A DNA stretch of 64,000 bases from Chrysomallon squamiferum (Eukaryota > Mollusca > Gastropoda > Neomphalida > Peltospiridae), in contig CM022679.1 of NCBI GenBank assembly GCA_012295275.1, positions 20,462,342 to 20,526,341 of the forward strand, written 5' to 3'. The notes under the pieces were generated by a model. That model was not told the origin of the DNA and searched no databases. It saw only the letters and a list, made by a program, of their open reading frames with translations. Shown piece by piece: positions 1 to 17,859 of this stretch. Position 1 is the first letter of the stretch. The number at the start of each line of letters is the position of its first letter. Made by a program: the position numbers and the translations under genes.

Positions 1-2459
1 CTTTTTTTACCTGGTTTAATGAAGTAGCTGTATAATGGATTTTTTTTAATGACTTCTAAGGAAGATTAAATTAAACTGAACCTAATTAAAGAGTTTGTAA
101 ATGAAAACCAGCTTCGAGTTTCTGCAACATGTTTTTCATTAATTTTATATATATATATTAAACTGTCTTCATTCTTAAAAATATTTTTCTTTCCTAGTTA
201 TTGCTTTTGCTATTCGCGTTTCCAGTAGTTAGGTAAAAAGTGCAGACATTACTGTATCAACATGATCTGAAAACGACGGAGGTGTGTTATTGTGGACGCT
301 CGCGAAGAGAAAGAGATATTAATGAAAAATATAATATAGCTGGAAAATAAATAAATAAATAATTCCATTAATAATTAAATAGTTGGCCATTCATTTTGCA
401 CACACACACAGACACGCACGCACGCACACACACACTCTATAATGCAATTTGCAACATGTTTTAACATTTTTTTATCATTAAAATAAAATGATATAAAATA
501 AAATAAAAGTAAAATGAATGAATGAATAAATAAATAAATAATTTTTAAAAAATCAGAAGAAAGTAAAATCAATTAAAATGTCAACTATTAATTAAAATTA
601 AAGTTACCTTGTTTTTAATCAGACTAAAACATAGCCTTTGAAAGTTTATTATTATTATTATTTTTTTTTTTTTAATTATTTTTTTTTAAATGTCATAATT
701 ATTATTAGCTAAGATTTGGATCAAAATGGTAAACGTCGTTATATAAAATATAATTGTGCTTTCTTATTTTATCCGAGTACAAAAAGCTTGTTTTGTTTGT
801 GTTTCTGCAAATTATTTAGGTTTACAAATTAAACACCGTGTTTCTGATAGGTTAGTAATCAAAGTATTAAAAAAACAACTAACAACTAACAATAACAATA
901 ACAATAACAATAACAATAATAATAATAATAAATCGTTTTGATACGTAAAAATACTTTTCTAGTGAATTTCATTGTCTGGATAAAATACTAGGACTTTATT
1001 CACACCAACCAGTATTCTTGCATTTTGTAACTGAAGTTATTATTATTACTACTACTACTATATGTTACTATATTTGTTCTTTGTTTGAATTTTTTGTTGT
1101 TGTTGTTGTTTCTTTTCTTCTTCTTATTGTTATCAATATTCATATTAATTAAATATGCAAATCAATTTTCCACCGACAAATTCTGAGACAATAATTAATC
1201 TTATTTTAACTTTTTCTAACTTTTTAAAATATTATTATTTAATAAATTTAAAATTAATTATTTATTTTTTTTATTTTACCCTTTAATTTTTATTTATTTA
1301 TTTTCAGAATATTTTCTTTTTCATTACAGTTCTTTTGAGAAAGAGAGAGAAAAGTTAAGAAAAAAAAAAAAAATCATTTTTTCACAACTGTATAAACATC
1401 TTTTTTGCTAAACAAACGATAACTGCCAGAACTTTACAAATAATCCTCTCTTTAAGATCACAGAAGATAAACGACCCGCTTTAAAAATGTAGACAGATAC
1501 CCTGACATTTGACATTTATTAGGCACGTCACCTTTCAGATGCTTCTGTTGTTACGTTTGGCAGGAGTATCACTTCCGTTACCCGATAACCGTCAAATTTA
1601 GTTGTTGTCGCGGACTGATAAACTTGTACAAGTTATTTCCCTTGAACTGTTAAATATTTTTCTTTTTAATTTTTAATTAATTTATTTATTGATTTATTAT
1701 TTAATTTTTATTTATTTGTTTATTTATTATTATTATTATTTTTTTTTTTTTTCTTGCTGCCAGATTAGAAACATTGTCTAACACAAAACAATAAAGTATC
1801 CAGAATCGGTAAATTTGACAATTTATAATTAATCAAAGCTTTGTTATCTAGAATATTCAGAATTTATCAAAGTGAAAGTGTGGAGTCAGGTTTTAGATAT
1901 TGTTAGGAGAAACTTTACTGAAAACTCTGATCCTCAAGTAAATTCTATTTTCATTTAAATTTAATAACAAATAAAACATATTCCATTAAAGTAACGATAA
2001 TTATTGAATGAATTTCGATTGTACTCTGCTGTACTGAATAAATAAGTAAGTAAATAAATAAATAAATGGAGTTTTAAAAATTGATGGTCAGTTGTCAAAA
2101 TTATTTTTTCTGGTATTGTGGACACACACATACACCTAATTTTATTATAACTTGTTATTTCTGTCATAATTTTACACAAGATATTAATACTTAATCTACA
2201 ATTCAAGTAATTCTTAGGAAAACAGTTCCTTTCCAACTTACACTTGTTTCAATCTGAAATACTTTCACTGACTATTTCAAATGGCACTTCAGCAGATGAG
2301 AAAGAGGAAGAAAGTATTTTCAGTTTTGCAACGCTCTTGAATGGGTTATCATGGTCTTACAGTGCCCAAATTTTAAAATCTGTTACCATTTTGTTTTTCA
2401 TCATTTAAGTGGAAACAGATTTATGGTACAATTCTGTCAGATTTTATGATGCTGAATTT
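1..2459. other. Non-coding AT-rich stretch with microsatellites
   Basis: No exon with both a coding signature and splice sites was found on either strand. The stretch holds poly-A/T tracts, a CA-rich tract near 400-435, an (AAC/AAT)n run near 880-931 and ATT-rich runs. A small GC-richer patch near 1510-1640 contains several CpGs and could be a promoter remnant, but no start codon with coding potential follows it. If the TBCD gene on the minus strand continues, its next exons should lie here or left of the window. None was recognised. Confidence 0.6.
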
Positions 2460-7708
<5,249 letters not shown>

Positions 7709-7949
7709 CTGAAAGAAAACAAATACAACCTTGTTTTGGTAGCTGTTATTACTATAATTTTATAACTTTCAAGATGTGATAGGTTTACACAGTTTTATAT
7801 GACCTTTTTATATCTGCAGTAGCAGTATTAAATTAAGACAAATAATTATTGCAAACTGTTGAATAAAACTTCTGCTAACAAGGTGTTGATTTAAACTGAA
7901 AGATTAGAATATGTTATACTGATAATAATTAAACTTAAAGGTTTATTAT

Positions 7950-8760
7950 TATTTTATATAAATGGTTCGTTGGAATATTCCGGTTGTTCATAATCATTGT
8001 GAAATATTTAATTCACGATAACCAGATAATTTTGTGCTTAACAAATATACACAAACACGCAGAGAAGATTAGCATTTTCGTTCCCATATCGTTAAATAAC
8101 ATAAAGTGATTTTAATATTTATAAAACGTATTTTAAAACACCAGCGATATCAGATCAAAACAGACTATAAATATCAGGACCAACAGGAACGATAACTCGT
8201 AACGGTATAAATAAGGTCACGGGGCAATAACGCCTCTAGACATTTCGCCGATTTAATGGGCACAAACAACGCGTAAATGTTCTTTTTTGCTGGGTTCTGA
8301 CAGGGGAAACATTGACAATTACAAAAGTTAATACATTAATCTTTACCGAATTATAATTTCAGTTTATTATGCATACATGTGCACAAAAGTAATCAAGTTT
8401 GAAAAGTTTGATTAAGTTAAAAAAATAGTTACGAAAGACGCGCGACAGCATTGTTTGGTAATATGAAAACAATCATCGTTATCTTTATCAGTGTCAATCA
8501 TAAAAAGTTCAGAAAACAGACGTAAAATAATTGAATTTGGAAGTTTCAAAAACCAAGATGGCATCGTCAAACGCCGATCAGTGTTTAGAAACTTTTAAAT
8601 ACTTTTAACTTTTATATATACATATATAATATAAATTAAATATTTATTTCCATTTTCAATGCATTAAAAGTTGTATTTACATGTAAAAAGCAAATTGATC
8701 ACGTGTTATTTGAATGATTGCCTTGATACATTCATTATAACGCTTGATGCAGTTTTACAA
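7950..8760. promoter_or_regulatory. GC-richer, CpG-containing region; possible promoter
   Basis: Compared with its surroundings, this stretch has scattered CpGs (for example near 8215-8280 and 8435-8450) and few simple repeats. It lies between the minus-strand TBCD exons and weak plus-strand exons, where a bidirectional promoter would be expected. An ATG in good context at 8557 (AAGATGGCATCG) opens only 15 codons. No TBCD first exon was identified. The assignment rests on composition and position only. Confidence 0.3.
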
Positions 8761-9321
8761 CAGAAAATTGAATTAAAAAATTAAAGGTCCGCCAACCGGC
8801 CGTATACCAAAAATAGTTAAATTTTAAATTTTCATTCTTTTTCGTTAAAACTAAAAAGCATTCAACTCCAGAAACATGTACTATTATTTATGATAACAAT
8901 GAGTCCTATTTTTATTTTTAAAGTCATTGGTCCATGCTACTGTAAAGCACTTTGACATAGTACATACTCATAAATCATTCGTAAGATATTTCACTGATCA
9001 TTATACACATTTTGAAGTCTGATTTCTTTGATCTCTTTAAATTCTTGCAAATTATATGTTTGGTCTTCTGATTCAGGGCTAGTTTCCAGTGTTTGCTGTA
9101 TGAATCAACCAGAAATATAATCATAGCTATCTCCGGTCTGTCTTCAGTCAGTCGATGATTCTGATCATGCCAATTTTTCTTTACTCATAATCCTCCAACT
9201 TAAATAAAAATGTTTTTCACTCCTTGTGACTTATAGGTTAAACTGTTATAACTTACTTATAATGACTTGATTATACTTTCTAATTTTATAGACTACTGAA
9301 TCAAATAATACATTCATAATA

Positions 9322-10064
9322 CAGTGGTACCTTGACTTATGAGTTTAATTCATTCCGTGGCCGAGCTCGTAATTCAGTTTGCTCCTAGGCCTATATCAGA
9401 TCAATCTTTCCAACTGAAATTAATTGAAATACCATTAATCCATTCCAGCAGTGAAAACCACCCCATTTTTTTTTTTTTGTAATGTTTTTTTAAATAAGAA
9501 AAATGTATTTATAAATGACAAATATTGTAATGACAGAGAATGTAAAGAAATTAATTGGTTTTGTAAAGTGTATTTATCTTGAAGATCCGACACATTATTT
9601 TAATGCCTTTGGCTGCAGTTACAGCCTTTATCGACTCCTTCAGCTTCAGTTTGGTACACATCGTAGAAGTACTACGCTCATTCTGCCTAGCCAAGACGCT
9701 CATGTTTTTCTATGATTCCATGCGTTAATTCAATGAACATCATCCGCTTCTTCTCAGCATTGTCCTTTGCACTCACTTCTTACGATCCATGGTCAGAAAA
9801 AAGAAATTTTGCAAAATACTGCACAAAACACGAACACAACACAACAGAGACACTTCCACAGCGAGGTAACCATGTGAAGTAAACGAGAGACGCGGGATGC
9901 TGGGTGGATGGTGTGTTGTTCGCTGTGCCAACTGCTGGCGGTGTCTCTGAAGCTCACTTGTAATCGGATTGTGGCTCACAATTCAAAGCAAAACATCGAC
10001 TAAGTGACTGCTCGTAACTTGGAAAACTCATAAGTTAGGGCATTCGTAAGTCAAGGTACGACTG
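9322..10064 (-). mobile_element. Tigger/pogo-like DNA transposon, internally deleted
   Basis: The ends are inverted copies: cagtggtaccttgacttat at the left, and its reverse-complement relative ending ...aagtcaaggtacgactg at 10064. TA flanks both ends (9320-9321 and 10065-10066), the target-site duplication of Tc1/mariner/pogo elements. On the minus strand, broken frames at about 9790-9600 read MDRKK, then IIEKHER, LARQNERSTSTM and LKESIKAVTAAKG. These resemble the N-terminal helix-turn-helix region of Tigger transposases. Several stops and frame changes interrupt the frames and no DDE catalytic core remains, so the copy is dead. It is 743 bp long. Confidence 0.85.
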
Positions 10065-10292
10065 TATTTATGATTTTTTAATAAAGCATTTGTAATTTAT
10101 TGAAGTAATATATATAGTCATCTGAACTCTATCTCTCTCTCTACACATATGAATTATGAACATAATTGTTTAAAAGAAAAACAGTAACCATAGTCTTGTA
10201 ACTAAGTTGAATCATCTACTTCAATTTATCCATTCATGTGAACCAGTTAGGGGAATGATTAAAACTTTACAAAGTTTTTATTGCTTGTTTTA

Positions 10293-10331
<39 letters not shown>

Positions 10332-10355
10332 TTTTTTTTAATTTCAGGAAGAAGC

Positions 10356-10673
10356 ATGTCAGATATCTGGAAAGTTTTTGTTCCTTATCAACTTCTGTCA
10401 GTACATTGTGGTTACTTCATTGGTTACATTCATGAGGGAATAAGATGTGTATATGCACACTGCATGAACACAGAGGAACAAAAACCACTAGTACTGCCTC
10501 CACTTCAAGTTATTGGAACCTGGCACACATCAAACACAGAATATAGTCTAAGCAAACATGATCAAAACATTACACCTTTATTAACAGATGATAAAAGCTT
10601 CAAGTTCTGGCTTGTTATACAAGAAAAAAGTTCCAGAATATTCTCATATTGCTTTTACAAATTTCAAAAATAG
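10356..10673 (+). CDS. Possible exon or ORF, weak PIGQ-like resemblance
   Basis: A 106-codon frame begins at an ATG eight bases after a TTTCAG acceptor at 10347 and ends at TAG 10671-10673. The sequence near its start (WKVFVPYQLLS, YFIGYIHEGIRC) and LQVIGTWHTSN is only loosely reminiscent of the N-terminus of PIGQ, a subunit of the enzyme that starts GPI-anchor synthesis. The segment has higher complexity than its flanks. No conserved catalytic motif supports the name, and the in-frame stop means it would be either a terminal exon or a decayed copy. Treat it as an unassigned candidate. Confidence 0.3.
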   Translation: MSDIWKVFVPYQLLSVHCGYFIGYIHEGIRCVYAHCMNTEEQKPLVLPPLQVIGTWHTSNTEYSLSKHDQNITPLLTDDKSFKFWLVIQEKSSRIFSYCFYKFQK

Positions 10674-10799
10674 AGGAAAGTTAAATAAAAATGTCATTTG
10701 ATTCTTTATGATCTGACAAATATTTTATCATCCTATATCTGCAATAAATCAAAGAATCTTCTTGAAGAGCATTAATCAAATGATTCCAAGGAAAGTTCT

Positions 10800-11495
10800 A
10801 TGGAGACTTTCAAGCCACTGAATTTGGAAAAATTACAGAACTCTTCTCTTGAATCCACTGAAACTGTTTCAGGTTTAGTTTCCACTTTATATATGTTCAA
10901 GACTTTTATGACATTAGAGAAAAATCGTGATCATTGTAGCACATGGACAAAAAGCCGTGGGTTCTGGCTGTCTTGGTTATCAAAATGGTTTTGTTACATT
11001 ATTCAGTGCTTCTCAGGAATTCTGCTGTATATTGGTGGAATGTTGGATAATCTGTAAGTAATTTTTTAAACCTAAATACAAATGGTTTTATATTTTGCAG
11101 AAGATAAATTACCAGACAAATAGATCATTTAAAAACAGAAAAAATATAGAAAAAATAAATGAACAATAAAAAACAACAAATTAATACTTCCTAAGACTGA
11201 GTATAAAAGAAGTTTTTTTGGGGGGGGGGAATTATTGTTATTATTATTTTTTTTTCTAATTCAATTTTCTCCCAATTTTCTTAAATACCTATATTTATAT
11301 AATACAATAATAATACCAAATGAACCTTATGTTTCAAAGGAATGTGTTTTTTTTTTCCTGTTTTAGAAACCATTCTTTGCTAGCTTACTGGACTGATGTA
11401 CCCATGTTGACTCATCAGCTTCACGTAAAGTATCACCAAAGAAAAACAATGAACACAGCTTTTACATCTGTCAGCACTCCATTAAATAAATTATT
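10800..11495 (+). CDS. Possible two-exon coding fragment, membrane-like
   Basis: A frame from ATG 10800 reaches a GT donor at 11054 (ct|gtaagt). An exon at 11367-11495, after TTTTAG, continues it in matching phase (NHSLLAYWTDVPMLTHQL) and ends at a GTGAGT donor. The first part has a hydrophobic stretch (FWLSWLSKWFCYIIQCFSG) that could be membrane-spanning. It lies just downstream of the ORF at 10356-10673 and may belong to the same gene or relic. The family was not recognised with confidence; PIGQ is one possibility. Nothing convincing follows it to 12.6 kb. Confidence 0.3.
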
Positions 11496-12630
11496 GTGAG
11501 TATCTTTTAATGTGTAAACATTGGCTTGAATAATTTAACCTTTCCATAAAACATTTTGTATAATCCTTATAATCAGATCATTGTCTGCTTCAGTATCTGA
11601 ATTGATACTAACATTTCAAGGCATTCATGAAAGCATTAAATCTTAACCTAATTGCTTGATGCAGAAACTAATCATTATTCAGTGTCAGCCTTTCATGAAT
11701 TTCAGTTTCAGTTTCATTTAAAAAAACATTTGATACTGTGAATTGCAGTAGTATTTAAATAGTTTTTAAACTGTATAATCATTGTAATTTTATGTGGATC
11801 ACATTTTTCCTAGAACTAGATTTCATAATGTAATTATTGTCTATATCTTACTGTGTGTGAGTATGTGCTTGTATGTAGAGATACACCATATTTTTTGCTG
11901 GTATTATTTATTAATAATGTGGCAAATTTATACTGGAAATGTTGTAAATGACTATACTTTGTTACTAGTATATCATAGTGCTCTCTTTTTTTTAACCTTA
12001 CTAAGGTTCTGAATTTTAGCTGCTTTTTTGTGCAGTTGTCTCTTCCAATTATTTTTCACTGAACTGGATTGGTTACCGATATTCCAGAATAACTGATGAA
12101 ATTTCAGCTTGACCAGCGCAATTCTTACAGTTCAAGCAAGATAGTATTCCATTTTAATTACTGACTGATGATTAATGGTGTAACATAATGAGAAAAACTA
12201 AATATTTCCAATTTAATATAAATATATATATATGTATAATTATATTAAACCTTTATTGTAACTTCAATACATATAATGTTCTGACATATTACAGTAAATA
12301 AGTATATCATTTTTAACCAGCTTTTTCAAATTCATCAACTTTTCTCATATATTTTAAAATTCATCTTTGAGAAACATTATATATTTTTATATTTGTTAAT
12401 TTTTATATAGTTTGAAATTATAAATCATCTTTTTACACTGATTTACTTAGCTTCATTGTGACCATAGAATGATACCCCTTGGCAAGTCACTAAAAAATCA
12501 TTCATCTTTTTCAAATTAAGAAATTATTATTATTATTAATAACTTTTTAAATAACCATTCCAATTTTGTTTATAAATAACGTAATAATCAATTTATTATT
12601 TGTTTCCCTAAACAAACAATATATAGTAGA

Positions 12631-12735
12631 CAGGTCAGTGTGAACTGTTATCAATCCTCTTGGTTAGCCAATCTCAAAATATGTCGGAGCAGATCCATCA
12701 CCAATAATGTTGTACTGGATGTTACCATATTTTCC
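12631..12735 (-). pseudogene. Cadherin-repeat exon relic, antisense, with in-frame TAA
   Basis: Read on the minus strand after a TTTCAG acceptor, the frame gives KYGNIQYNIIGDG, APTYFEIG, then TAA, then PRGLITVHTDL. This is the middle of a cadherin repeat (strands C to E, with the usual Y-x-I-x-G and F-x-I...G-x-I pattern). It resembles the middle-of-repeat exons of the plus-strand protocadherin gene starting 5 kb away. The TAA replaces a residue just before the PRG turn, and no clear GT donor follows. It is probably a dead exon from an inverted paralogue. Other relic exons nearby were not recognised. Confidence 0.65.
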
Positions 12736-12739
12736 CTGA

Positions 12740-15700
12740 AATAAGTAAACAAATATAAAATTGGATTAAAAAGTGAGAAATTACACAACATCCATTTTAT
12801 TTATGATATGGCTTTAAGAAATATAATATACAAATTACCACTTGTAGAATTTTTTGTGTTTTATATATTAACAGTACTTAAAAAATAAAAAATAAAAGCT
12901 ATATAAAAGTTAAGTTTTCATAAATATTAATAACAGATAGAAATATGTTTTTATTAAAACAAAATTTGAGAGATTTAGTATTTTTCATATGAATGAATAA
13001 ATAAATTAATTAATAAAATATAATAATATAAAATATAATATAATTTGTACCAAGACATTTAAAATAAAAAAAAATAGAGTAAAGTTTGCTACTGAACTTC
13101 AGTAATAAATAAATGAATTCTGCCACCAATGTAGATAAATAATGAAAAAATGAAATAAATAAATAAGTAAAGTTTACTGCTAAAGTGAGTACCAGGGACA
13201 TAAAGAATACGATATCATGAATTGTCAAAATTGCCTATGCACAAAATCAAGACTGACTGAGTCACAGCGAACTCTCTGTTACACAGTCACTTTCATTTAA
13301 TGACTGCATGAACAATATATACAGTGGGTTTATCATTATTATTTTTAAAATTCAAACTAAGCTTAAAAACACTAAAAACCAAAAATAAATTTTAATTTTC
13401 ATCTTATTTATAAATAGAAATAAAGTCAGATGTGTAGAAAAAGAAGCATTGAAATAAATAAAATGTAAACAACCCATTCCACACCCCCAGAATAGTTTTA
13501 TTTTCATCCTTTTCAGGGTTTTTTACATGGAATAATCAGAGAATTTTTAAATAGATAGAAAAAACATTAATTTAAATTCTGAGGTTACTGTACATGTATT
13601 TTATTGTGACTTACAATGTGGTGGAGAGTCTGGGTGGACAGTGGTGGTGAAGAGGAGGAAGTTATTGTTTGGAAAGCATGGAAACACTGGTAACACTCCT
13701 TCAGTGGTTTGTTTTCTCTCTTTTTGGCACCTGGCTCTGCTTCTTTATACATAAGGAAATGATCAAAAGAAATTTGTTTGGTTCTTTGTTGCAAAATGTT
13801 TCTGAAGTGTCACATTGTGTTATCATTCATCAACATTTAATATGAACTCATCTTAACATCTGGCAAGTAATGGATATGAACTGAAAATCTAACACTGAGC
13901 TTCAGCTTCAAGAAAATAAAACAGTTTTATTCAAAATGAAAAGTGGTTATGAAAGTTGGAAGCGGTTTATAACCCAGTCCTCAGGAAACAGGTTCAACCT
14001 TCCTTACTGCATCCATCTTTGCTGTTCTAACCAGCACCCTATGACTTATTTATCAAAAACCATGACATATGCTTTACTGTCTGTGGGACGGTACACAGCA
14101 TGAACTATCCACTGCAGTTTATCAATTAGGCCACGCAATAGTAGTTTCCATTTCCAAATCACTGTTTAGCAAAATCCTTTCTGTAACAATATAAAATCAG
14201 TTTGATAATGCTGAGGGCATTTCTATTGTTTTTTTTGAAAATAAAACAAAAAATGCTATCTACTCAGAGACTAAGTGTCTTCATCCTTAATGTGCATTTT
14301 ATAATCATAATGTACTCTTTCTTCAAACCAACTCTATATTAATTAATTAATCATTTAAAACTAAAATTTGTTTTAAAAAATTGCTACAAACAACACTATT
14401 ACACTAATATTTTATTTTAAAAAAGTAAATATATAGAACATTCTCATGTAACATGGATTATAAAAATAAAAAATATAAAGATTTATGAGAAAAGAATGCG
14501 GATGTAAATGTTTTTAGTGCTATTCATCTCATAATTGTTTTACATGAACCTGTTCAAGCCAAAGAAACTGCACGTATAACAGCATGCAGTCTAGGCTACC
14601 TGTACAAAGCTTGCCTTGTTTGTGTTTAGTGTTATGTATATTTGTTAACTGGTTTACAAACTTAATATTCAATATTTAAAAATAAATAAATAAATAATAA
14701 TAATAATAATAAAATAAATAATATATACAGTTTTACATACAACACGATTTTACACACCTAGGTATTAATGTAGAGGCATTTTTATATCTACGTGCACATA
14801 TGCATAGACATATGTACATAAACAGACATATTCAAAGGCATTTCCTAAATCTAAATCACTTAGTATGGGATCAGCCAGCTTACCTATACATCATTTATTT
14901 TAAACTCAGACTATCACTAGTTTATAAATAAAGGTAACAAAGGAATAACAATACCAGCTATTCTTCGTAAATTGGAAGTTTTAGATGGTTTTATATTTAA
15001 CTCTATACGCTTAATAAAAACAATATTATGTAGAATATATAGATCATATATACATAAGGTCTATTAACATATTAATAGATATATGCAAATCTAGTTTTTC
15101 TGAAAGTTAGTGTCTCTGAGTTTGTGATTTTTTTATTATTATTTTTTTTAACCTGCTGTAGATAAGTAGTAAATTTGAAGAAAATTCAGTTACATTTACA
15201 TCTGTCATAATTAACACCTCTTATTTAATAATTTTAAGTTTATATTCTGATTACCATTTTCACATGCATTTTTGATACAGATATTTATATTTGAGGACAT
15301 CTGAACATTTCTGCACACAGTAGAAAGTGGGTGGTTCTTTACACAGGTCTCTCTCCGACATTGAGATTTATTTTTACAAACAGAATTATACAGGGCCTAA
15401 TAATCGCAAGCTTTTTTCTTTTTCTTTCTTAGATTCCTTTTTTCCCCTCTTTCTTTCTTTTTTAATCTTCCTGCTTTTTCATTTTTTGTTTGTTTCTTTT
15501 TTTTTTTTTTTTTTTGTTGCTGACCGATAGTTTTTAACTTTTTTTTTTATTTTATTTATTTATTTATTATCATTTCATTTTTAACATCAAATCTATAAAA
15601 GTAATTATATCAGAACAATTTGTTATAAAAAATTTACTAATGTTTATATATATATTGTCATTTATTATTATTTGTTGTTGTTGTTGTTGTTGTTTTTACA

Positions 15701-15952
15701 TAATTAGACTGCAAGTGGACTAAAACATATGTCACGAAAATTTCTGATTTTGTTATTTTATATAAATAAATTGATGTTTTTTTTGTTGTTTTTTTTTTTT
15801 TTTTTGACCATTTAAATCAAAAAAAAAATAAATTAATATTATTTATTATTGTTTCCAAGGTATTTAAAATGAATGTTTTTACCCATGTCTAGCAAGAATT
15901 TAATTTTAAATTTATTTATATATTTATTAATTTATTTATTTATATATTTATT

Positions 15953-15992
<40 letters not shown>

Positions 15993-16280
15993 ATTATTAT
16001 TATTATTATTACTTTTTCAAATAGGCTATTTAAATTGCAGAAGTAAAAAGTTTAAGTTTGACAGATTTGTTTGAATATATTTTATAGTCATACATATTAA
16101 TTAACTAGAGCACCAAGAAGGCCAGAAAATAGTCATTTTTAAATATTGACTTTTAATATCCATGATGATGTTTTTGTCACATTATATTATGAATGAATTT
16201 GACATTCAAAGTATAACATACATAGTATGTAATTACAGTTTCACTCTTGTTGACATTTTATTGGCTGTTATTAATTTTGC
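12740..16280. other. Long non-coding stretch, repeats
   Basis: Mostly low-complexity AT-rich DNA with ATT/TTTA runs (for example 15900-16010) and poly-T. A minus-strand frame at 13585-13794 ends in a GTAAGT-like donor, and another at about 14020-14170 has uninterrupted coding-like text. Neither matches a family I can name. They could be further remnants of the antisense cadherin copy, but the sequence does not show it. Confidence 0.5.
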
Positions 16281-16299
16281 AAAGATGGAGGTGTTACTC

Positions 16300-16542
16300 A
16301 CCCAACCGGTTTGGAGATGAGTATATTTGAGTAAAATCACCCGGATCTTGAAAGCTATTCAAAATAACGGGTTGGCACTACCAGCTATTGTTGGTATAGG
16401 AGGGTATATCCAGCAACAAATCAGAACCTGTATCACAAGGCGTGGTGCCGGTTGACATTGCAAGTGATTTTTCTTCTTAACAAGAAACCAGTATCATTTA
16501 TTGGATTTAATGCAGTTGATCTGAACTAACACAGCAAAGGAG
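16300..16542 (+). promoter_or_regulatory. Putative 5' untranslated exon or promoter of the protocadherin gene
   Basis: This higher-complexity, GC-richer patch ends in GGAG|GTATGT, a good donor at 16543. The first coding exon downstream has an acceptor (AATTGTAG) at 17466, so a non-coding first exon spliced to 17467 is plausible. There is no ORF and no clear TATA placement. Confidence 0.35.
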
Positions 16543-16668
16543 GTATGTTTATAATCATTTTATTTTTAATATTTTATTTGTTGTTTTTATTTCATAGTCA
16601 GAATTGTTCGAGATATGCAGATGAACTTTTCAATAACAAGTAAAATATTTTTATTATGAATACTTATT

Positions 16669-16700
<32 letters not shown>

Positions 16701-17466
16701 TTTTTTATTTTTTATTTTTTAACAGTAAACAAAACTGTTATTACATGGCAGTGAGTATATGAGATAGGTGAAAATAAATATATTACATTTTAAAGATTTT
16801 TATGATTTTCAAATTAGTTTATTTTTTATTTTTTATACTTGCTTTCTAACTTTCTTTCACTAAAATGTGAAAAATACCTTTAGTACAATTTCTGTCAAAG
16901 TTTGCTTTTCTGACACATTAGTTTGCATTTCCATTTCACTCAAGAGTATTATGATATAGTATCTAGTATAAAATCAAATATAATGAAAATAAGTTTATAT
17001 CTGTAAAAATATGTTTCAATCAATTTATATTTTGTATTTATATATTTATGTATTGTGCACTTCCAAAGATACTTACAGTGATAGACAGTCAGTTAAACAT
17101 TATCATACAATCATATACACACATAACTACAGACGCACATACCCAAATGTTCAACACAGATGCAGATCATTCATAAAAAATATTATTTAAATGGTTGTAA
17201 ATTCTTCTCACTAAACTGTATGAGAGACAACATTAAATACACACGTATCATATTAAAGACGACAAAAAAAAGTAGAATTTGTGTATACGCTTCACTGCAA
17301 ATATTTTAAATGTTTTTTCTTGTGCTTTTTGGAAAAAGTATTTATATTTGTGTGTGTGTGTGTGTGTTTGTGTGTGTGAGTGAGATACATTAAGAAAAAA
17401 GACTTTAAATGCACACAAAACTCTTGTATTTGTCATATTCAGTATTTATAATTTTTCTAATTGTAG

Positions 17467-17577
17467 AAGTTTGACTAAGACACACAGACTGCCACACAGC
17501 CATGTCTTTGTCTCAGACAGTGTGGTTAGTGCTGCTAGTTACATGTTCCATCAATCCAAGTAAACAGGCAATATACA
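17467..17577 (+). CDS. PCDH15: PCDH15-like exon 1: start codon and signal peptide
   Basis: ATG at 17502, after an AG acceptor at 17466, begins MSLSQTVWLVLLVTCSINPS. This is a typical secretory signal with a hydrophobic core VWLVLLV, and cleavage is likely near the cysteine/serine. The exon ends in phase 1 at 17577 before GTAAGG. It was too short to stand out as an ORF. The start is chosen because the frame runs directly into the next exons and the secreted topology fits cadherins. Confidence 0.75.
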
Positions 17578-17807
17578 GTAAGGCATTTCTATATTTGTTT
17601 GTTCTACATAATCTGTATATGTGTAAGAATACTATATTTTGTTATCAGTAATATTAACAGATATCATAATTAATATTATAATGTATTTTAAATACAAGTT
17701 AATTATTTACATTTATTTATTTAGTATGTACATAATGCTGTTTTCAAAGCTTATTGTATATGTACATTGTATCAAATTATTTATTCACTGTAAAGAAAAA
17801 AAGGATG

Positions 17808-17859
<52 letters not shown>

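Noticed and set aside
8557-8604. ATG in good context (MASSNADQCLETF) as a gene start
   Set aside because: The frame closes after 15 codons, and no convincing donor links it to the exons at 10.3 kb.
13585-14170. Minus-strand coding-like frames that might be a cadherin tail
   Set aside because: No recognisable motif, acceptor or continuity with another exon; left as unexplained.
15327-15530. Phenylalanine/leucine-rich plus-strand ORF
   Set aside because: It is the translation of T-rich low-complexity DNA.
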